Shown here: piece after piece, positions 45,915-55,093 of the stretch | How the letters are laid out: every line of letters starts with the position of its first letter | Position numbering within the stretch: the first letter of the stretch is position 1 | Made by a program: the position numbers and the translations under genes | The notes under the pieces: generated by a model | Told to the model about the DNA's origin: nothing | Databases searched by the model: none | The model's input: the letters and a program-made list of their open reading frames with translations, nothing else | Source of the DNA: Acidianus manzaensis | GTDB taxonomy: Archaea > Thermoproteota > Thermoprotei_A > Sulfolobales > Sulfolobaceae | Length of the DNA: 64,000 nt | Reading direction: 5' to 3' | NCBI RefSeq assembly: GCF_002116695.1 | Contig: NZ_CP020477.1 | Location: 1,723,501 to 1,787,500 of the forward strand

Positions 45915-46040
45915 GGAGGCAAGTGGCAAAAGCCCTTACTCATTTTGTTATTTAAAATCTAATATGTCTACAGTTATAAAATGGAATTTAGCTGATATAT
46001 AAGTTTATGAAATAACTAACCAGCAGATATACTACATATG

Positions 46041-46811
46041 TTATTTTCTAACATACATAGCGTAATAGATTCCTGGATATGTTAGCTCTTCTTTTAATTT
46101 ATATAACCCATGTCCTTGCAATTTAGTGTCTACAAAGTTTCGATTTTGTTCATGAACTTCTATTATTACCTTATTTGTTCTATCCAGAGTATTTTCAGCA
46201 CCTATTAGAACCTCATTTTCTAAGCCTTCAACATCAATCTTTAACAAATCTATTCTACTTAACTTCAGTGAATCTAGAGTTAGAATTTTAACTCTATATC
46301 CAGATTGTGAGACATGAGTTTCGTCAAAATCAAGTTCAATAGTCACCTCACCTTCTTTACTTCCTAATGCTACGTTATATAGTTTAACGTTATCGAATTT
46401 GTTATCGTGAACGTTGAGTGATAATATCTTAAATGAGTTCGGATTAGGTTCAAAAGAGTAAACAGTACATTTGTTTTTAGCAGCCCTTAAAGTATATGCA
46501 CCAATATAAGCACCAACATCTACAAAAACTTCTCCTTCTTCAAAGGAAAACCATTTTCTAACGTTAATCTCTTGCCTTAATAAGTAATGCTGAATGTCGT
46601 GGATGAAATTATGTTTACGTACATTAAATATTATACCGTCTATCTTTACCTTTATTAAGCTCGTGACATCTTCATTGTGCTCAAATCCTTTGTGAAGAAT
46701 AAAGTAATTTACGAAAGTTTTTAGTGAGAGATAGTAGAAGATAGGCAAAGTTCTGAGATCGGCTGGAAAAACCTTTAAATAATCTGAATAACGCATACAC
46801 CAATATTTCAA
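46041..46811 (-). CDS. FkbM-family methyltransferase (256 aa)
   Basis: GEVFVDVGAYIGAYTLRAAKNKCTVYSFEPNP and IDLLKIDVEGLENEVLIGAE are the SAM-binding and FkbM motifs. The N-terminus (KYWCMRYSDYLKVFPADLRTL) differs from the other two FkbM proteins, so substrates may differ. It is the last gene of the glycan island. Confidence 0.87.
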   Translation of the reverse strand: MKYWCMRYSDYLKVFPADLRTLPIFYYLSLKTFVNYFILHKGFEHNEDVTSLIKVKIDGIIFNVRKHNFIHDIQHYLLRQEINVRKWFSFEEGEVFVDVGAYIGAYTLRAAKNKCTVYSFEPNPNSFKILSLNVHDNKFDNVKLYNVALGSKEGEVTIELDFDETHVSQSGYRVKILTLDSLKLSRIDLLKIDVEGLENEVLIGAENTLDRTNKVIIEVHEQNRNFVDTKLQGHGLYKLKEELTYPGIYYAMYVRK

Positions 46812-47254
46812 ATATCTATTATTAAGTTTTGATATTAAATGTGTTCTGTGAATCGCCTTAGAACGTTGTTAATCGAAAGACTAGTGCAAGAGAACTGAAC
46901 ATGATGAAAGCGTCGTAAAAATTTACGAACTGATGTTCCCCTTTTACGTCTTCAGACACTGGTGGGAACTACTCTAAAGAGATTTAGCCATCCATCGCGT
47001 ATTTTTAACTGAATGAAGAGAATCGGTTAAAGGAAAGTTGATATTTTTACAAACATATTTCAATTAAAATAAAAAAGTAAATTATTCACTTAAGAGAACA
47101 GATAAATGGAATCAAGTATAAGGCAAAATACTACTAACCTTATTAGAGAAGGCGAAGGTAATATCAACATGCCTTACGGTATGGGACAGAGTGAAAAACA
47201 TAGAATTAGCTTTTCTAATAAGGTAATATCTTAATCCAAATTAAGTGAGGTTTT
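46812..47254. other. Junction region between glycan island and conjugation arm
   Basis: No intact gene. Part (about 46880-47030) looks like eroded transposase sequence. From about 47255 onward the sequence matches the region at 56672, so the island/plasmid boundary lies in this interval. Confidence 0.4.
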
Positions 47255-47871
47255 ATTTTAAGGCTTGTCTTCAATGCTTTATTCAACGCAGGTACATTTT
47301 CTCAAAAAACGAAGAAAGTGATGTTATCTATTCCTTTTAGCATTAATAAGGCTGCACTTAGAAGTTTTATTGATCAATGGTATACGTTTTATATGGAAGC
47401 TGAAAATCTATCCGGTAATATTCCTTCCGATGTAGCCGATAACTATTTGGAAGCAGTTAGGTGCTTTAATGCTAATGCGTATAGGGCATCTGTAGTAATG
47501 GCTAGGAGAACTCTAGAATTAGCATTGTTTAGAAAAGGATTAATAAAAGAAAAAGAGACTATAGCAAGTTTTATACAGAGAGAAAAGGAAAAGTCTTCTG
47601 AACAAAGAGTGCTTAGTGATAAAGTGCTTGATTTATTAAGTGCTATTAGGGTGTTCGGTAATTATGGGGCGCATGTGTCTGATGACATGCTGAATGATAT
47701 AACTGAAGAAGATGCAAGACTAACAATAGAAATCTTAAAGAAAGCCCTAAGTGAGCTATTCAGACCGAATCTATTGCGTAAACTGGGGGAATTAACTCGA
47801 AACGCCTAACGTATTCTACTACTTCACTATTCTAATTTTCTTTTATAGTTTGATTCTATTTCTGCTTCTAC
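47255..47871 (+). repeat. ~610-bp direct repeat, copy 1
   Basis: Matches 56672-57284 with scattered differences, in the same orientation, covering the HEPN domain coding region plus about 90 bases downstream (ACGCCTAACGTATTCT onward). The pair brackets the conjugation module. Confidence 0.85.
47318..47809 (+). pseudogene. 5'-truncated copy of the HEPN-domain gene
   Basis: Encodes 163 residues nearly identical to the C-terminal half of the 56302 protein, including RVFGNYGAH. The N-terminal ~135 residues are absent. Loss of six bases (TAAGTA) removed the normal stop, so the frame reads through the plasmid palindrome and adds a foreign tail ending LTRNA. Whether the fragment is expressed is unclear. 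Confidence 0.75.
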
Positions 47872-47987
47872 TTGTCGAGATTCTACCAAATCTAAAATGT
47901 CTGGTATGACTATCTGAACTTGTTCCATAATTTAAACTAATGCAAAATAATATATAAGTATTAGGAAGAGAAAAAGAAGAATATATC

Positions 47988-49904
47988 TTAGAATGTCTGA
48001 GTTCTTTTCTTTCCTGGCTTTCTTAATCTCGTTTCCCTAATCTTATTTTGAATGCTCTCAAACGGCCTGACATTGATACCTTGAGCATTAAGCCAGCTAT
48101 CCATCTTTTGCCCAAACTTCTGTGCAGTCATTATAGCTCCTGCTTTTAGATTTTCGCCAACACCATATGCAAATGCGTGAGCCTTTGTTTCCTTAATCTC
48201 AACATCCTTCTTCCTCAAGTTAGTAGCAGTTTCGCGAAAAACAGTTGCCTGTCCTTGTTTTTCTGTATTAAGTGATGAGATTGCAGTAACGTTATTCATG
48301 TCCGATCCAGTTATCCTCATATTGTTGTTCGTTGGTTTCGCTTGCATCGGTCCGTAGTCAGTATATTCCTTCGCTGAAGTTATCTCGTACCCCTTAGGAA
48401 CGTTCACTGGGTTTTCAGCACTCGTAGATATCTTTGCAGATTCCCTATTCCTAATTCTACTTATGATCCCTACTGGCGCCGGTCCGGGCGAATTCACTGA
48501 TAGAGAAGAAGGCGTGCCATACTGTTGTGATAGTTTCGTTCCGGGTGATGGAGGAGGATTCGAAACGTTCATATTTATCCTCCCAAGTCCCGTTCTTAAT
48601 TTTGAAGATCCGACCGAAGCGCCTACTTGAGCAGGAGCTCCAGCAGGTACTGGTGTAGGTGTATTCTGCCCCGCGCCACTTCCTCCTCTTCCGCCTGCTC
48701 CTCTTCCTCTTTTGAATGGTAGAAGATTCGTCCCTAATGACAATAATCCCGATCCGCCTGCAAAACTGATCATCATCGGTAAAAATCCATACAAGACGGG
48801 GGACGCTAAGTACAATATCGTTGCGTAGCCTGCGTTTGATGTACCTACGCTCAGTAGCGTTAGAAAGATGCCAGAAGCTATTATACCAGAGAAGGCCATC
48901 CCTAATACAAATTCTATTAAGAATTTCACCGCCCCGCGAAGGGGAGGGAATACCCATAATGCCATGAACACTGGGAATAGTACCAGCGCTGCAGCGACGG
49001 CGAAAAATCTTATTGCAGCTAACATTCCTGCTATTGCTAGAGAAAATAGTATATCTGACGCAGTGTCCGCCAGAGCGGGAACGAAGTATCCTCCTGCAAA
49101 TCCCCCTGCAATTAATGCAGCTGCTGAATCACCCATGCTTGTTATCGTTCCTGATACGGGTTGTATCAGGCAGTTTGCTATATAGTTAATAACTGTTGCA
49201 AAAATTTCATAAATGTAAGGCATTGATATTATAAGAAGTACTGCTGCAGCTACATCTTTCGAAACATCTTTCAGCATAGCAAATACGTCTTCTTTCTGCC
49301 ACAGTGTCCAAATAATATCCCCTAATATCGCTATACCTAGAACTCCGAACGCAATGTTCTCTGTGAATTGATAAACGCTTTCCCCGTTTATCTGGATTGA
49401 TAGAATTTGAGATGAGCTTGGCATATCGATAAGCCATTGAACGGGCACCCCTAACTGGAAAGAGGTCCCAGGTATTCCGATACCGAACACAGCGTTAACT
49501 TGAGGTGGTTTCAAATTTACATTATTAACGCCAAAAATTGAAGGGCCATAATTTAACATGAAGATCAGCGCTATAGCAGTCAAGAAATACCCCAAACCTT
49601 CCCTGCCGTTCCCCCGAACTAGCTCAATAGCTGCGAAGATAACAGAAAACGCCGCTGCAGCGTATATGGCATACGATATGTCAGACCAGCCTGGGATATT
49701 ATAACTTTGATAACTTATTGTGCTCGTGATAATAGTCCATCCAAATGCTAGAATAAATGCCCCGATTGTAGTTCCAAATATTATCTTTCTTCCTTCGGCA
49801 GACCTACCTAAAGTAAATAAAATAGCACTAGCTATTATCCCTCCGAAAACCACAATCCAGCCGAAATAATCCAGATAATCTACTAATGTGCCTAGTTCTA
49901 TCAC
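47988..49904 (-). CDS. VirB6/TrbL/CedA-like polytopic conjugation protein (638 aa)
   Basis: About ten transmembrane helices occupy residues 1-380; the second cluster (PALADTASDILFSLAIAG...FFAVAAALVLFPVFMALWVFPPLRG) has the Gly/Ala-rich look of VirB6/TrbL and crenarchaeal CedA channel proteins. A Gly-rich linker (GRGAGGRGGSGAGQ) and a long polar cytoplasmic tail follow. It ends a leftward module with the VirB4-like gene. It probably forms the DNA channel. Conjugation family call is by pattern and context. Confidence 0.68.
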   Translation of the reverse strand: MIELGTLVDYLDYFGWIVVFGGIIASAILFTLGRSAEGRKIIFGTTIGAFILAFGWTIITSTISYQSYNIPGWSDISYAIYAAAAFSVIFAAIELVRGNGREGLGYFLTAIALIFMLNYGPSIFGVNNVNLKPPQVNAVFGIGIPGTSFQLGVPVQWLIDMPSSSQILSIQINGESVYQFTENIAFGVLGIAILGDIIWTLWQKEDVFAMLKDVSKDVAAAVLLIISMPYIYEIFATVINYIANCLIQPVSGTITSMGDSAAALIAGGFAGGYFVPALADTASDILFSLAIAGMLAAIRFFAVAAALVLFPVFMALWVFPPLRGAVKFLIEFVLGMAFSGIIASGIFLTLLSVGTSNAGYATILYLASPVLYGFLPMMISFAGGSGLLSLGTNLLPFKRGRGAGGRGGSGAGQNTPTPVPAGAPAQVGASVGSSKLRTGLGRINMNVSNPPPSPGTKLSQQYGTPSSLSVNSPGPAPVGIISRIRNRESAKISTSAENPVNVPKGYEITSAKEYTDYGPMQAKPTNNNMRITGSDMNNVTAISSLNTEKQGQATVFRETATNLRKKDVEIKETKAHAFAYGVGENLKAGAIMTAQKFGQKMDSWLNAQGINVRPFESIQNKIRETRLRKPGKKRTQTF

Positions 49905-49943
49905 TTTTCCTCAAAGAAAAAATAAGGAATATTTAAATAGAGT

Positions 49944-51725
49944 TCACGCGCCAAAGAACTCAACACTATAATTCGCATATTCATATTGTTCAAATTCAAT
50001 AGCCCCGTCACACCAATTGAGCCATTTATAAAATGTATGCGTTCCATTTTCTATATCTGTTATATTCGCAAATCCGTACATGAAAGAAGATACGACCAAT
50101 CCTTGTGAGCCGTTTACTATTATTTTGCTAATGAGAGGAAGCTCCAGCGGTCCTATAATTTCCATTGTTGCGTTTGGTATACTGTAGTTCAGCCAAGGTA
50201 TACTGAAAGATGCGAAATATAACGCTAAGTTTCGTACTTCCCAAGAAGGTCCAGAATAGTTAGCCAGGATTTGCACTGGCTGTAAGGTTTCACTTTCATT
50301 AATTTGATGTAAATCATTCACTAACGACATAAATAATGTTATCGCTGTGAAATTAGCATATTTCTCATTAGCGAAGTAATTCGTTAGATATTTATAAAGT
50401 CCGTATAAATAAGCAGGTCCTTGTAGAAATTCCAGAGCGAAATTATGTTCGTATACTTGATTTTGAGGAATATGATGGAATACCCATTGGGGCTGTTTTG
50501 CTATATTATCATTTACTTTTATATTGAGATAGTAGTTTATCGTATTCCCAGTCTGTTGTCTATATTGCTTAGTGATAATTTCTATATGTCCCGCGTTCCA
50601 TGTTCTATTTATCATATAGTTTGCAATCTTAATCGTATCGTAAGTCATGATCGTTGGTGTAGAGAAATTTTTAGTTTCAAAGCTCCAGATCAAAAATGAA
50701 AAATCAGCGTTGATTATTCTAGTATGATAAGTTTGATTTCCTATGACTGTCACGGGGTTAGTTCCATTGAAAACTCTAATCGTCATGGGGATACTGACAT
50801 TATACTCGTACCAGTTAAAAGTAAAATTCTGATAAGACACGTATGGTCCTTTAGGACAGTATATATAAACATGATAAGTATAGTTTCCCTGAGTGTAAGT
50901 ATAATTATAGCAGGCCTGAGTTGTGCTCAAAGAGAGAAGAGCGTAAACTTCCTCAGGATAGTGTTGTATACAGACTATACCCGTTATATTTTCTGTGACA
51001 TTTCCGCCAACCCAGTAGAACATATACTTAAAGTTTGTAGTATTGACCAGCTTATTATTTGCATATAAATAAGCGGTCCCGCTTACATTCATATTGTAAT
51101 AGTAATATTCATACACATTGTTACAAATAATGTAAGTCCGATTATAGAATAGGTAAGTTTGGACATTATAACTGGTAGTCACGTGGGTTTTTACTGAAGT
51201 TTTGTTGATAATCTGGCAAACTGGGGAGTTTACCGTAATGTTATCGGATGGCGGATACGAAACATTGAACGGACTGGCATTAAAGAAGGATAATTTCAAA
51301 TGATAAAATGTAAGATTAGCACCGTTGTACTCAACCGCATTATATAATTTATATGTAATATTACTAGGCTCTAGTGCGCCTGCAAGATCCGCAGTTGTCC
51401 AATAAGGACCAGGAGCTATCATACTTGCATTGTAGGAAAGCAACTGTAGTATTGCTTCTTCTAGTGGTGTTCCTGTTCCGTCACTTAGGAAGATCTTCAA
51501 GTTCGAATCATTCGTAAGGTTAGTTGGAGTTACAGGTAGCTGCAGCATACAATTCAGTAAAGTTCCTCCAGTGATTGTCATATTTTTATAATAATTTGGC
51601 GGAACAGGGGGCTTAATTGGTACTACACTGAAGTGCACATTTGCTGCTATTTGTAACGCTAACATTATCAGTAAAATAGCTACAACAAACCAAATTATTG
51701 CCTTGTGCGGTTCTTCTGTTTCCAT
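49944..51725 (-). CDS. Large exported conjugation-module protein (593 aa)
   Basis: A single N-terminal helix (AIIWFVVAILLIMLALQIAANV) anchors a long ectodomain rich in Tyr, Asn, Thr and N-glycosylation sequons (NLT, NDS, NMS, NYT). It resembles the big surface proteins of archaeal conjugative plasmids that may mediate cell contact. A palindrome copy lies inside the gene at 51217. A GGTGA site precedes its start. No enzymatic motif. Confidence 0.6.
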   Translation of the reverse strand: METEEPHKAIIWFVVAILLIMLALQIAANVHFSVVPIKPPVPPNYYKNMTITGGTLLNCMLQLPVTPTNLTNDSNLKIFLSDGTGTPLEEAILQLLSYNASMIAPGPYWTTADLAGALEPSNITYKLYNAVEYNGANLTFYHLKLSFFNASPFNVSYPPSDNITVNSPVCQIINKTSVKTHVTTSYNVQTYLFYNRTYIICNNVYEYYYYNMNVSGTAYLYANNKLVNTTNFKYMFYWVGGNVTENITGIVCIQHYPEEVYALLSLSTTQACYNYTYTQGNYTYHVYIYCPKGPYVSYQNFTFNWYEYNVSIPMTIRVFNGTNPVTVIGNQTYHTRIINADFSFLIWSFETKNFSTPTIMTYDTIKIANYMINRTWNAGHIEIITKQYRQQTGNTINYYLNIKVNDNIAKQPQWVFHHIPQNQVYEHNFALEFLQGPAYLYGLYKYLTNYFANEKYANFTAITLFMSLVNDLHQINESETLQPVQILANYSGPSWEVRNLALYFASFSIPWLNYSIPNATMEIIGPLELPLISKIIVNGSQGLVVSSFMYGFANITDIENGTHTFYKWLNWCDGAIEFEQYEYANYSVEFFGA

Positions 51726-51732
51726 TTTCTTC

Positions 51733-52425
51733 TCACCTTATCAATATTTCTAAAATTCTTTCAAATGAAACTGAAAAACCTGCTATCATCATTACCATTG
51801 TTATGATCATTTCCTTAATGTTCAAAATCAGTAATTCTTTGTGAAATAAAATCGCTCCGAATGCTCCTACTGCTATTCCTATTATTATTATAATGTAATC
51901 TGCATAGCTGACTGCAGGGGATTTTGATTGTATGATCTGCTGTTTCTCTTCAGTGCGAATATATTTCTGTGCTTGCGATGCGCTTTTCTGCTGTTTCTCT
52001 TCTTTCTTTTTCGATTTCTCTTCTTTCTTCTTTTTCATTTCCTCTTTTTTCTTCAGTTTTTCTTCCATCTTTCTTCTTTTCTCTTCCTCTTTCTTCCTCT
52101 TGAGCTCCTCCTTTTTCTGTTTCAGCTCTTCTTTGCTCTTACTAGAACTAGAGCTCCCGAACAAGTAATAGGACATCAGGCCTATTAGCAATGATTCTGG
52201 TCCGACAGATTTTTTCGGATAAGCTATTAAAAATCCTAGAAATGCAATTAATAAAATCCCTAAAAGTTCTGTCACTGGTTTTCCACTATCAATGAGTTTA
52301 TACCCTACTAGCACCGCAATGAGCCCGTACATCATATTTTTCATTGTCAGGAAAGAATTTCCGCCTAGAGGTTCTTCAAAAAAGTTGATTTCGTCTATAA
52401 TCAGACTCTCTCTTAATCTTGCCAT
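51733..52425 (-). CDS. Membrane protein with a Lys/Glu coiled-coil insert (230 aa)
   Basis: Two N-terminal helices (residues about 27-70), a third at 85-95, then about 70 residues of almost uninterrupted KEEKK-type charged coiled coil, then two C-terminal helices. The charged segment would protrude into the cytoplasm, perhaps docking the VirB4-like ATPase. It overlaps the upstream RHH gene by 13 bases. No named family. Confidence 0.6.
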   Translation of the reverse strand: MARLRESLIIDEINFFEEPLGGNSFLTMKNMMYGLIAVLVGYKLIDSGKPVTELLGILLIAFLGFLIAYPKKSVGPESLLIGLMSYYLFGSSSSSKSKEELKQKKEELKRKKEEEKRRKMEEKLKKKEEMKKKKEEKSKKKEEKQQKSASQAQKYIRTEEKQQIIQSKSPAVSYADYIIIIIGIAVGAFGAILFHKELLILNIKEMIITMVMMIAGFSVSFERILEILIR

Positions 52426-52556
52426 TCTCTCACCCTCTCTAGAATTATCTCTCTTACGACCTGGGAAACTGAACTTCCCTTAATTTCTGCCATCTTCAAT
52501 AATTTATTGTAAATGTCTTCATCTATATACGTTATTACGGCCTTTCTCTTCATCAT
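52413..52556 (-). CDS. Small ribbon-helix-helix protein (47 aa)
   Basis: Reads MMKRKAVITYIDEDIYNKLL onward with KGSSVSQVVREIILERVREW: a minimal RHH (CopG/Arc-type) DNA-binding unit. Its ATG overlaps the VirB4 stop (TGATG) behind a GGTGAT ribosome-binding site, and its end overlaps the next gene, so it is embedded in the conjugation operon and is a likely repressor of it. Confidence 0.75.
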   Translation of the reverse strand: MMKRKAVITYIDEDIYNKLLKMAEIKGSSVSQVVREIILERVREWQD

Positions 52557-54421
52557 CACCACTCACCTGATGTCCTGAATAATTCGAATTCTTCTCTAGA
52601 AGGCTGAACATAGATTCTCAGTAAGTAATTACCAGATCTAAGAATTCCATGCCCAGGCTCAGCGTTGATCAGTGAATTCGCCTCCTCCTCCCTGATATTG
52701 TAGATCTCTTTCAGCGTCTTTATTGAAGCCTCTTTCTGTCTTAGTAAGATTGTTGTAGCAGACTGCTCAAGAATCGTTCTTCCAGCTTCAGTTGCAGCAA
52801 CATCGTAAGGCCTCTGCGTGATAAAAAGTAGTCCTTTGTTATATTTTCTAGCTCTTCTTGAAAGATTTTCTAAAAGGCTCATCGTAATGGGGTACTTAAC
52901 GAAGAGCCACGCTTCATCTATAAAGATATATCCTTTTTCTCTGTCTGAAAATGCATATTTCTGGAAAATAATCGTAACTAAAGTTGTAATAAGAGCCTTC
53001 AGTCTTGACGCTCCATAGCCGCTGATCTCTTTCAGCCCAAATATTATATTATGCTGAAAATCTGGAATATCGCCGTCGAAAACATAAGAATCTGGTGGGG
53101 CTTCTATTCCTTTCAAATAGTTATATAGTTCTGTATCACTTTTCTTTATTTTTCCTACAAATTCGAATATCGATTCTGATTCACTTGCAAAATCGTTTAC
53201 ATAAGCTCTCAGTCTGTTGATGAGTGCAATATTTTCCTGGGGAATATAGAAAGTTGAAAGAATCTCTGCAACATCATCTACATCTAATAAACGTCCCTCC
53301 GTTGTTGTTATTCTATAAAGCTTAAACGGATCTAGACCTAATAGCTGATTTTTTCTTACTATTATCCCTTCGGCGTTGAATATTTTCGCATTTTTTACGT
53401 ATTCATTTTCTGGGTCAATTCCATAGATTTTAACACCAAATTTTTCTATCATTCGCTTTAGAAATACTTTCGACGTCATGCTCTTTCCAGACCCAGTTTC
53501 ACCTAAAACTATAATATTGTAATTATTTCTTCTGTAAGGATTAAACAAAACAGGTGATCCGGAATCACTGAAACCTAGAAAGATCCCATTCTCATCTATT
53601 AGATCTTCAGAAATCAGCGGATAGAATTGCCAACTTGCTGTTATTGTGTCGACATAATGAGGCCGAATACTGTTATAAAAAGGCATGAAAAAGTCCACGT
53701 CAACCCTAAAGTTGTAAAGGGCACCTTGGTAAAAGCGCGGTATATCCACATCGAACAAACGACTTTTTGCAATCGATCTCACTTGATTAAATTTATCTTT
53801 CAGTTCTGCTTTAGATTCGCCGTAGTATGTGACATAGGTCCAGAATCTTAGCAGTTTCGCTTGTCCTCCAATGATTCCTTGAAGCTGAGTTACTTTGTTC
53901 ATCTTTCTAATTGTGAAAGAATCGTTACTATTTGCACTTTCTAGTCTCTTTCTGGTTCTATCTATTGCGGAAGCAGCTGATACAGGGTCCAGCGCTTCCC
54001 ATTTAAAAACAATATCCCCTAAGCCGAAATATTCGGCGAGAAAACCTTCTGGGACAATATCAGGGAATCTATAGAAAACTGCAGATTGCGCTAATAGTCC
54101 ATTCTCAAGCTCTACGTAGTCTGGGTGGGCTTTAGCGATTTTTGGCCTTTCAAGTTTTGCTTGATTGTATTGAAGATCGGTAGTTGTGGCTAACAAGAAC
54201 TTATTAAAAATGATAGGATATTTCTCGTTCTCATATTCATATTCGCTTTGCTTAGATATTACTATTATTGTACCGCGATCTACTAAATTTAATAATTGCT
54301 GGAAATCGTTTTCTAGTCTGTCCCTTTCGTTATCGTCCAATAACTCAAAAGGCCCAGGTTCTAGTTCGTAAATTTTCTCTTCTATCTTCTTCTTTTTTGT
54401 TTGTTGTTCCTGTTTCATCAA
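52556..54421 (-). CDS. VirB4/TrbE-like conjugation ATPase (621 aa)
   Basis: Walker A GETGSGKS at 307-314, Walker B GYIFIDEAW at 498-505, and the Gln-bearing ITQRPYDV at 535-541 are the VirB4/HerA-FtsK features. The N-terminal ~270 residues match the non-catalytic VirB4 domain. It powers assembly of, or DNA import/export through, the mating channel. It heads the leftward conjugation operon. No second, TraG/VirD4-like ATPase is present in the window. Confidence 0.88.
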   Translation of the reverse strand: MMKQEQQTKKKKIEEKIYELEPGPFELLDDNERDRLENDFQQLLNLVDRGTIIVISKQSEYEYENEKYPIIFNKFLLATTTDLQYNQAKLERPKIAKAHPDYVELENGLLAQSAVFYRFPDIVPEGFLAEYFGLGDIVFKWEALDPVSAASAIDRTRKRLESANSNDSFTIRKMNKVTQLQGIIGGQAKLLRFWTYVTYYGESKAELKDKFNQVRSIAKSRLFDVDIPRFYQGALYNFRVDVDFFMPFYNSIRPHYVDTITASWQFYPLISEDLIDENGIFLGFSDSGSPVLFNPYRRNNYNIIVLGETGSGKSMTSKVFLKRMIEKFGVKIYGIDPENEYVKNAKIFNAEGIIVRKNQLLGLDPFKLYRITTTEGRLLDVDDVAEILSTFYIPQENIALINRLRAYVNDFASESESIFEFVGKIKKSDTELYNYLKGIEAPPDSYVFDGDIPDFQHNIIFGLKEISGYGASRLKALITTLVTIIFQKYAFSDREKGYIFIDEAWLFVKYPITMSLLENLSRRARKYNKGLLFITQRPYDVAATEAGRTILEQSATTILLRQKEASIKTLKEIYNIREEEANSLINAEPGHGILRSGNYLLRIYVQPSREEFELFRTSGEW

Positions 54422-54497
54422 TCAAAAAATGCTAATGTTTAAATAGGCTGCGCTCTACATATCTCTATTTAAATCTTCGCTTTCTTCATTTGAGAAA

Positions 54498-54797
54498 ATG
54501 GAGCCGTTCTATTTTAAATCATATGATAAAGTAATAGGAACAGCACACAATATAAAGGAGCTAGAAAGTGAGGTGGAAAGGTTATCTAAAGAGGATCCGG
54601 AAGCATTGCAGTATCATTTAAAGGAAGGTCACATAGTATCCTGGCTGAACTATATAGGCGAGAGGGGTTTAGCTGAAATACTGAAAGGTGTAACAGAACC
54701 TGAAGAGGCCATTTCAAGAATAAAAGAATATGAACTACTGAAAAATTCTGCGAAAGTGCCAAACAAAAGATCAAGCAAGAGAAGGAAGAGAAACTGA
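54498..54797 (+). CDS. DUF5752-like plasmid protein (99 aa)
   Basis: PFYFKSYDKVIGTAHNIKELESEVERL...ALQYHLKEGHIVSWLNYIGERGLAEIL matches the pattern of the small helical domain labelled DUF5752 (YHL...G...W). A Lys/Arg-rich tail follows. It is divergent from the VirB4 gene across a 76-bp promoter region. Function unknown. Confidence 0.6.
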   Translation: MEPFYFKSYDKVIGTAHNIKELESEVERLSKEDPEALQYHLKEGHIVSWLNYIGERGLAEILKGVTEPEEAISRIKEYELLKNSAKVPNKRSSKRRKRN

Positions 54798-54814
54798 AAT
54801 AACTCCCTAGTTAA

Positions 54815-55093
54815 ATGAGTAACATAATATATGTTGGTGGAAAAATGATGGGTGTTTATTATTATATATATGTGCTTGTAGATTTATTGTTATTTATTAC
54901 GGGGTTAATAGCCATTAAAAAAGATAATTGGACGTTGGATCAAAAGGATTATGTGGTCGGCGTTTCGATTTCAACATCTCTTGAAATGTTATTTCTATCC
55001 TTTATTGGAATTCCAATAATTTATGAGGCCATGCTTGTGGTAGGCGTAGTTGTTTTATTCGCTGACTTTTTATTATTTAGACTAGCAAGTTAA
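54815..55093 (+). CDS. Small membrane protein (92 aa)
   Basis: Three hydrophobic helices: YYIYVLVDLLLFITGLIAI, VGVSISTSLEMLFLSFI and IIYEAMLVVGVVVLFADFLLF. The start may be the ATG at 54848 (MGVYYYIYVL). A degenerate palindrome copy lies in the 17 bases before it. Its place beside the conjugation operon suggests a role at the membrane. Confidence 0.55.
   Translation: MSNIIYVGGKMMGVYYYIYVLVDLLLFITGLIAIKKDNWTLDQKDYVVGVSISTSLEMLFLSFIGIPIIYEAMLVVGVVVLFADFLLFRLAS

Noticed and set aside
48457..48957. 166-codon frame inside the VirB6-like gene
   Set aside because: Same strand, other frame, Arg/Ser-rich shadow without any family pattern; the membrane protein frame is much stronger.
51928..52188. 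Plus-strand Phe/Ser/Leu-rich frames
   Set aside because: They are the complement of the Lys/Glu coiled coil of the real leftward gene.
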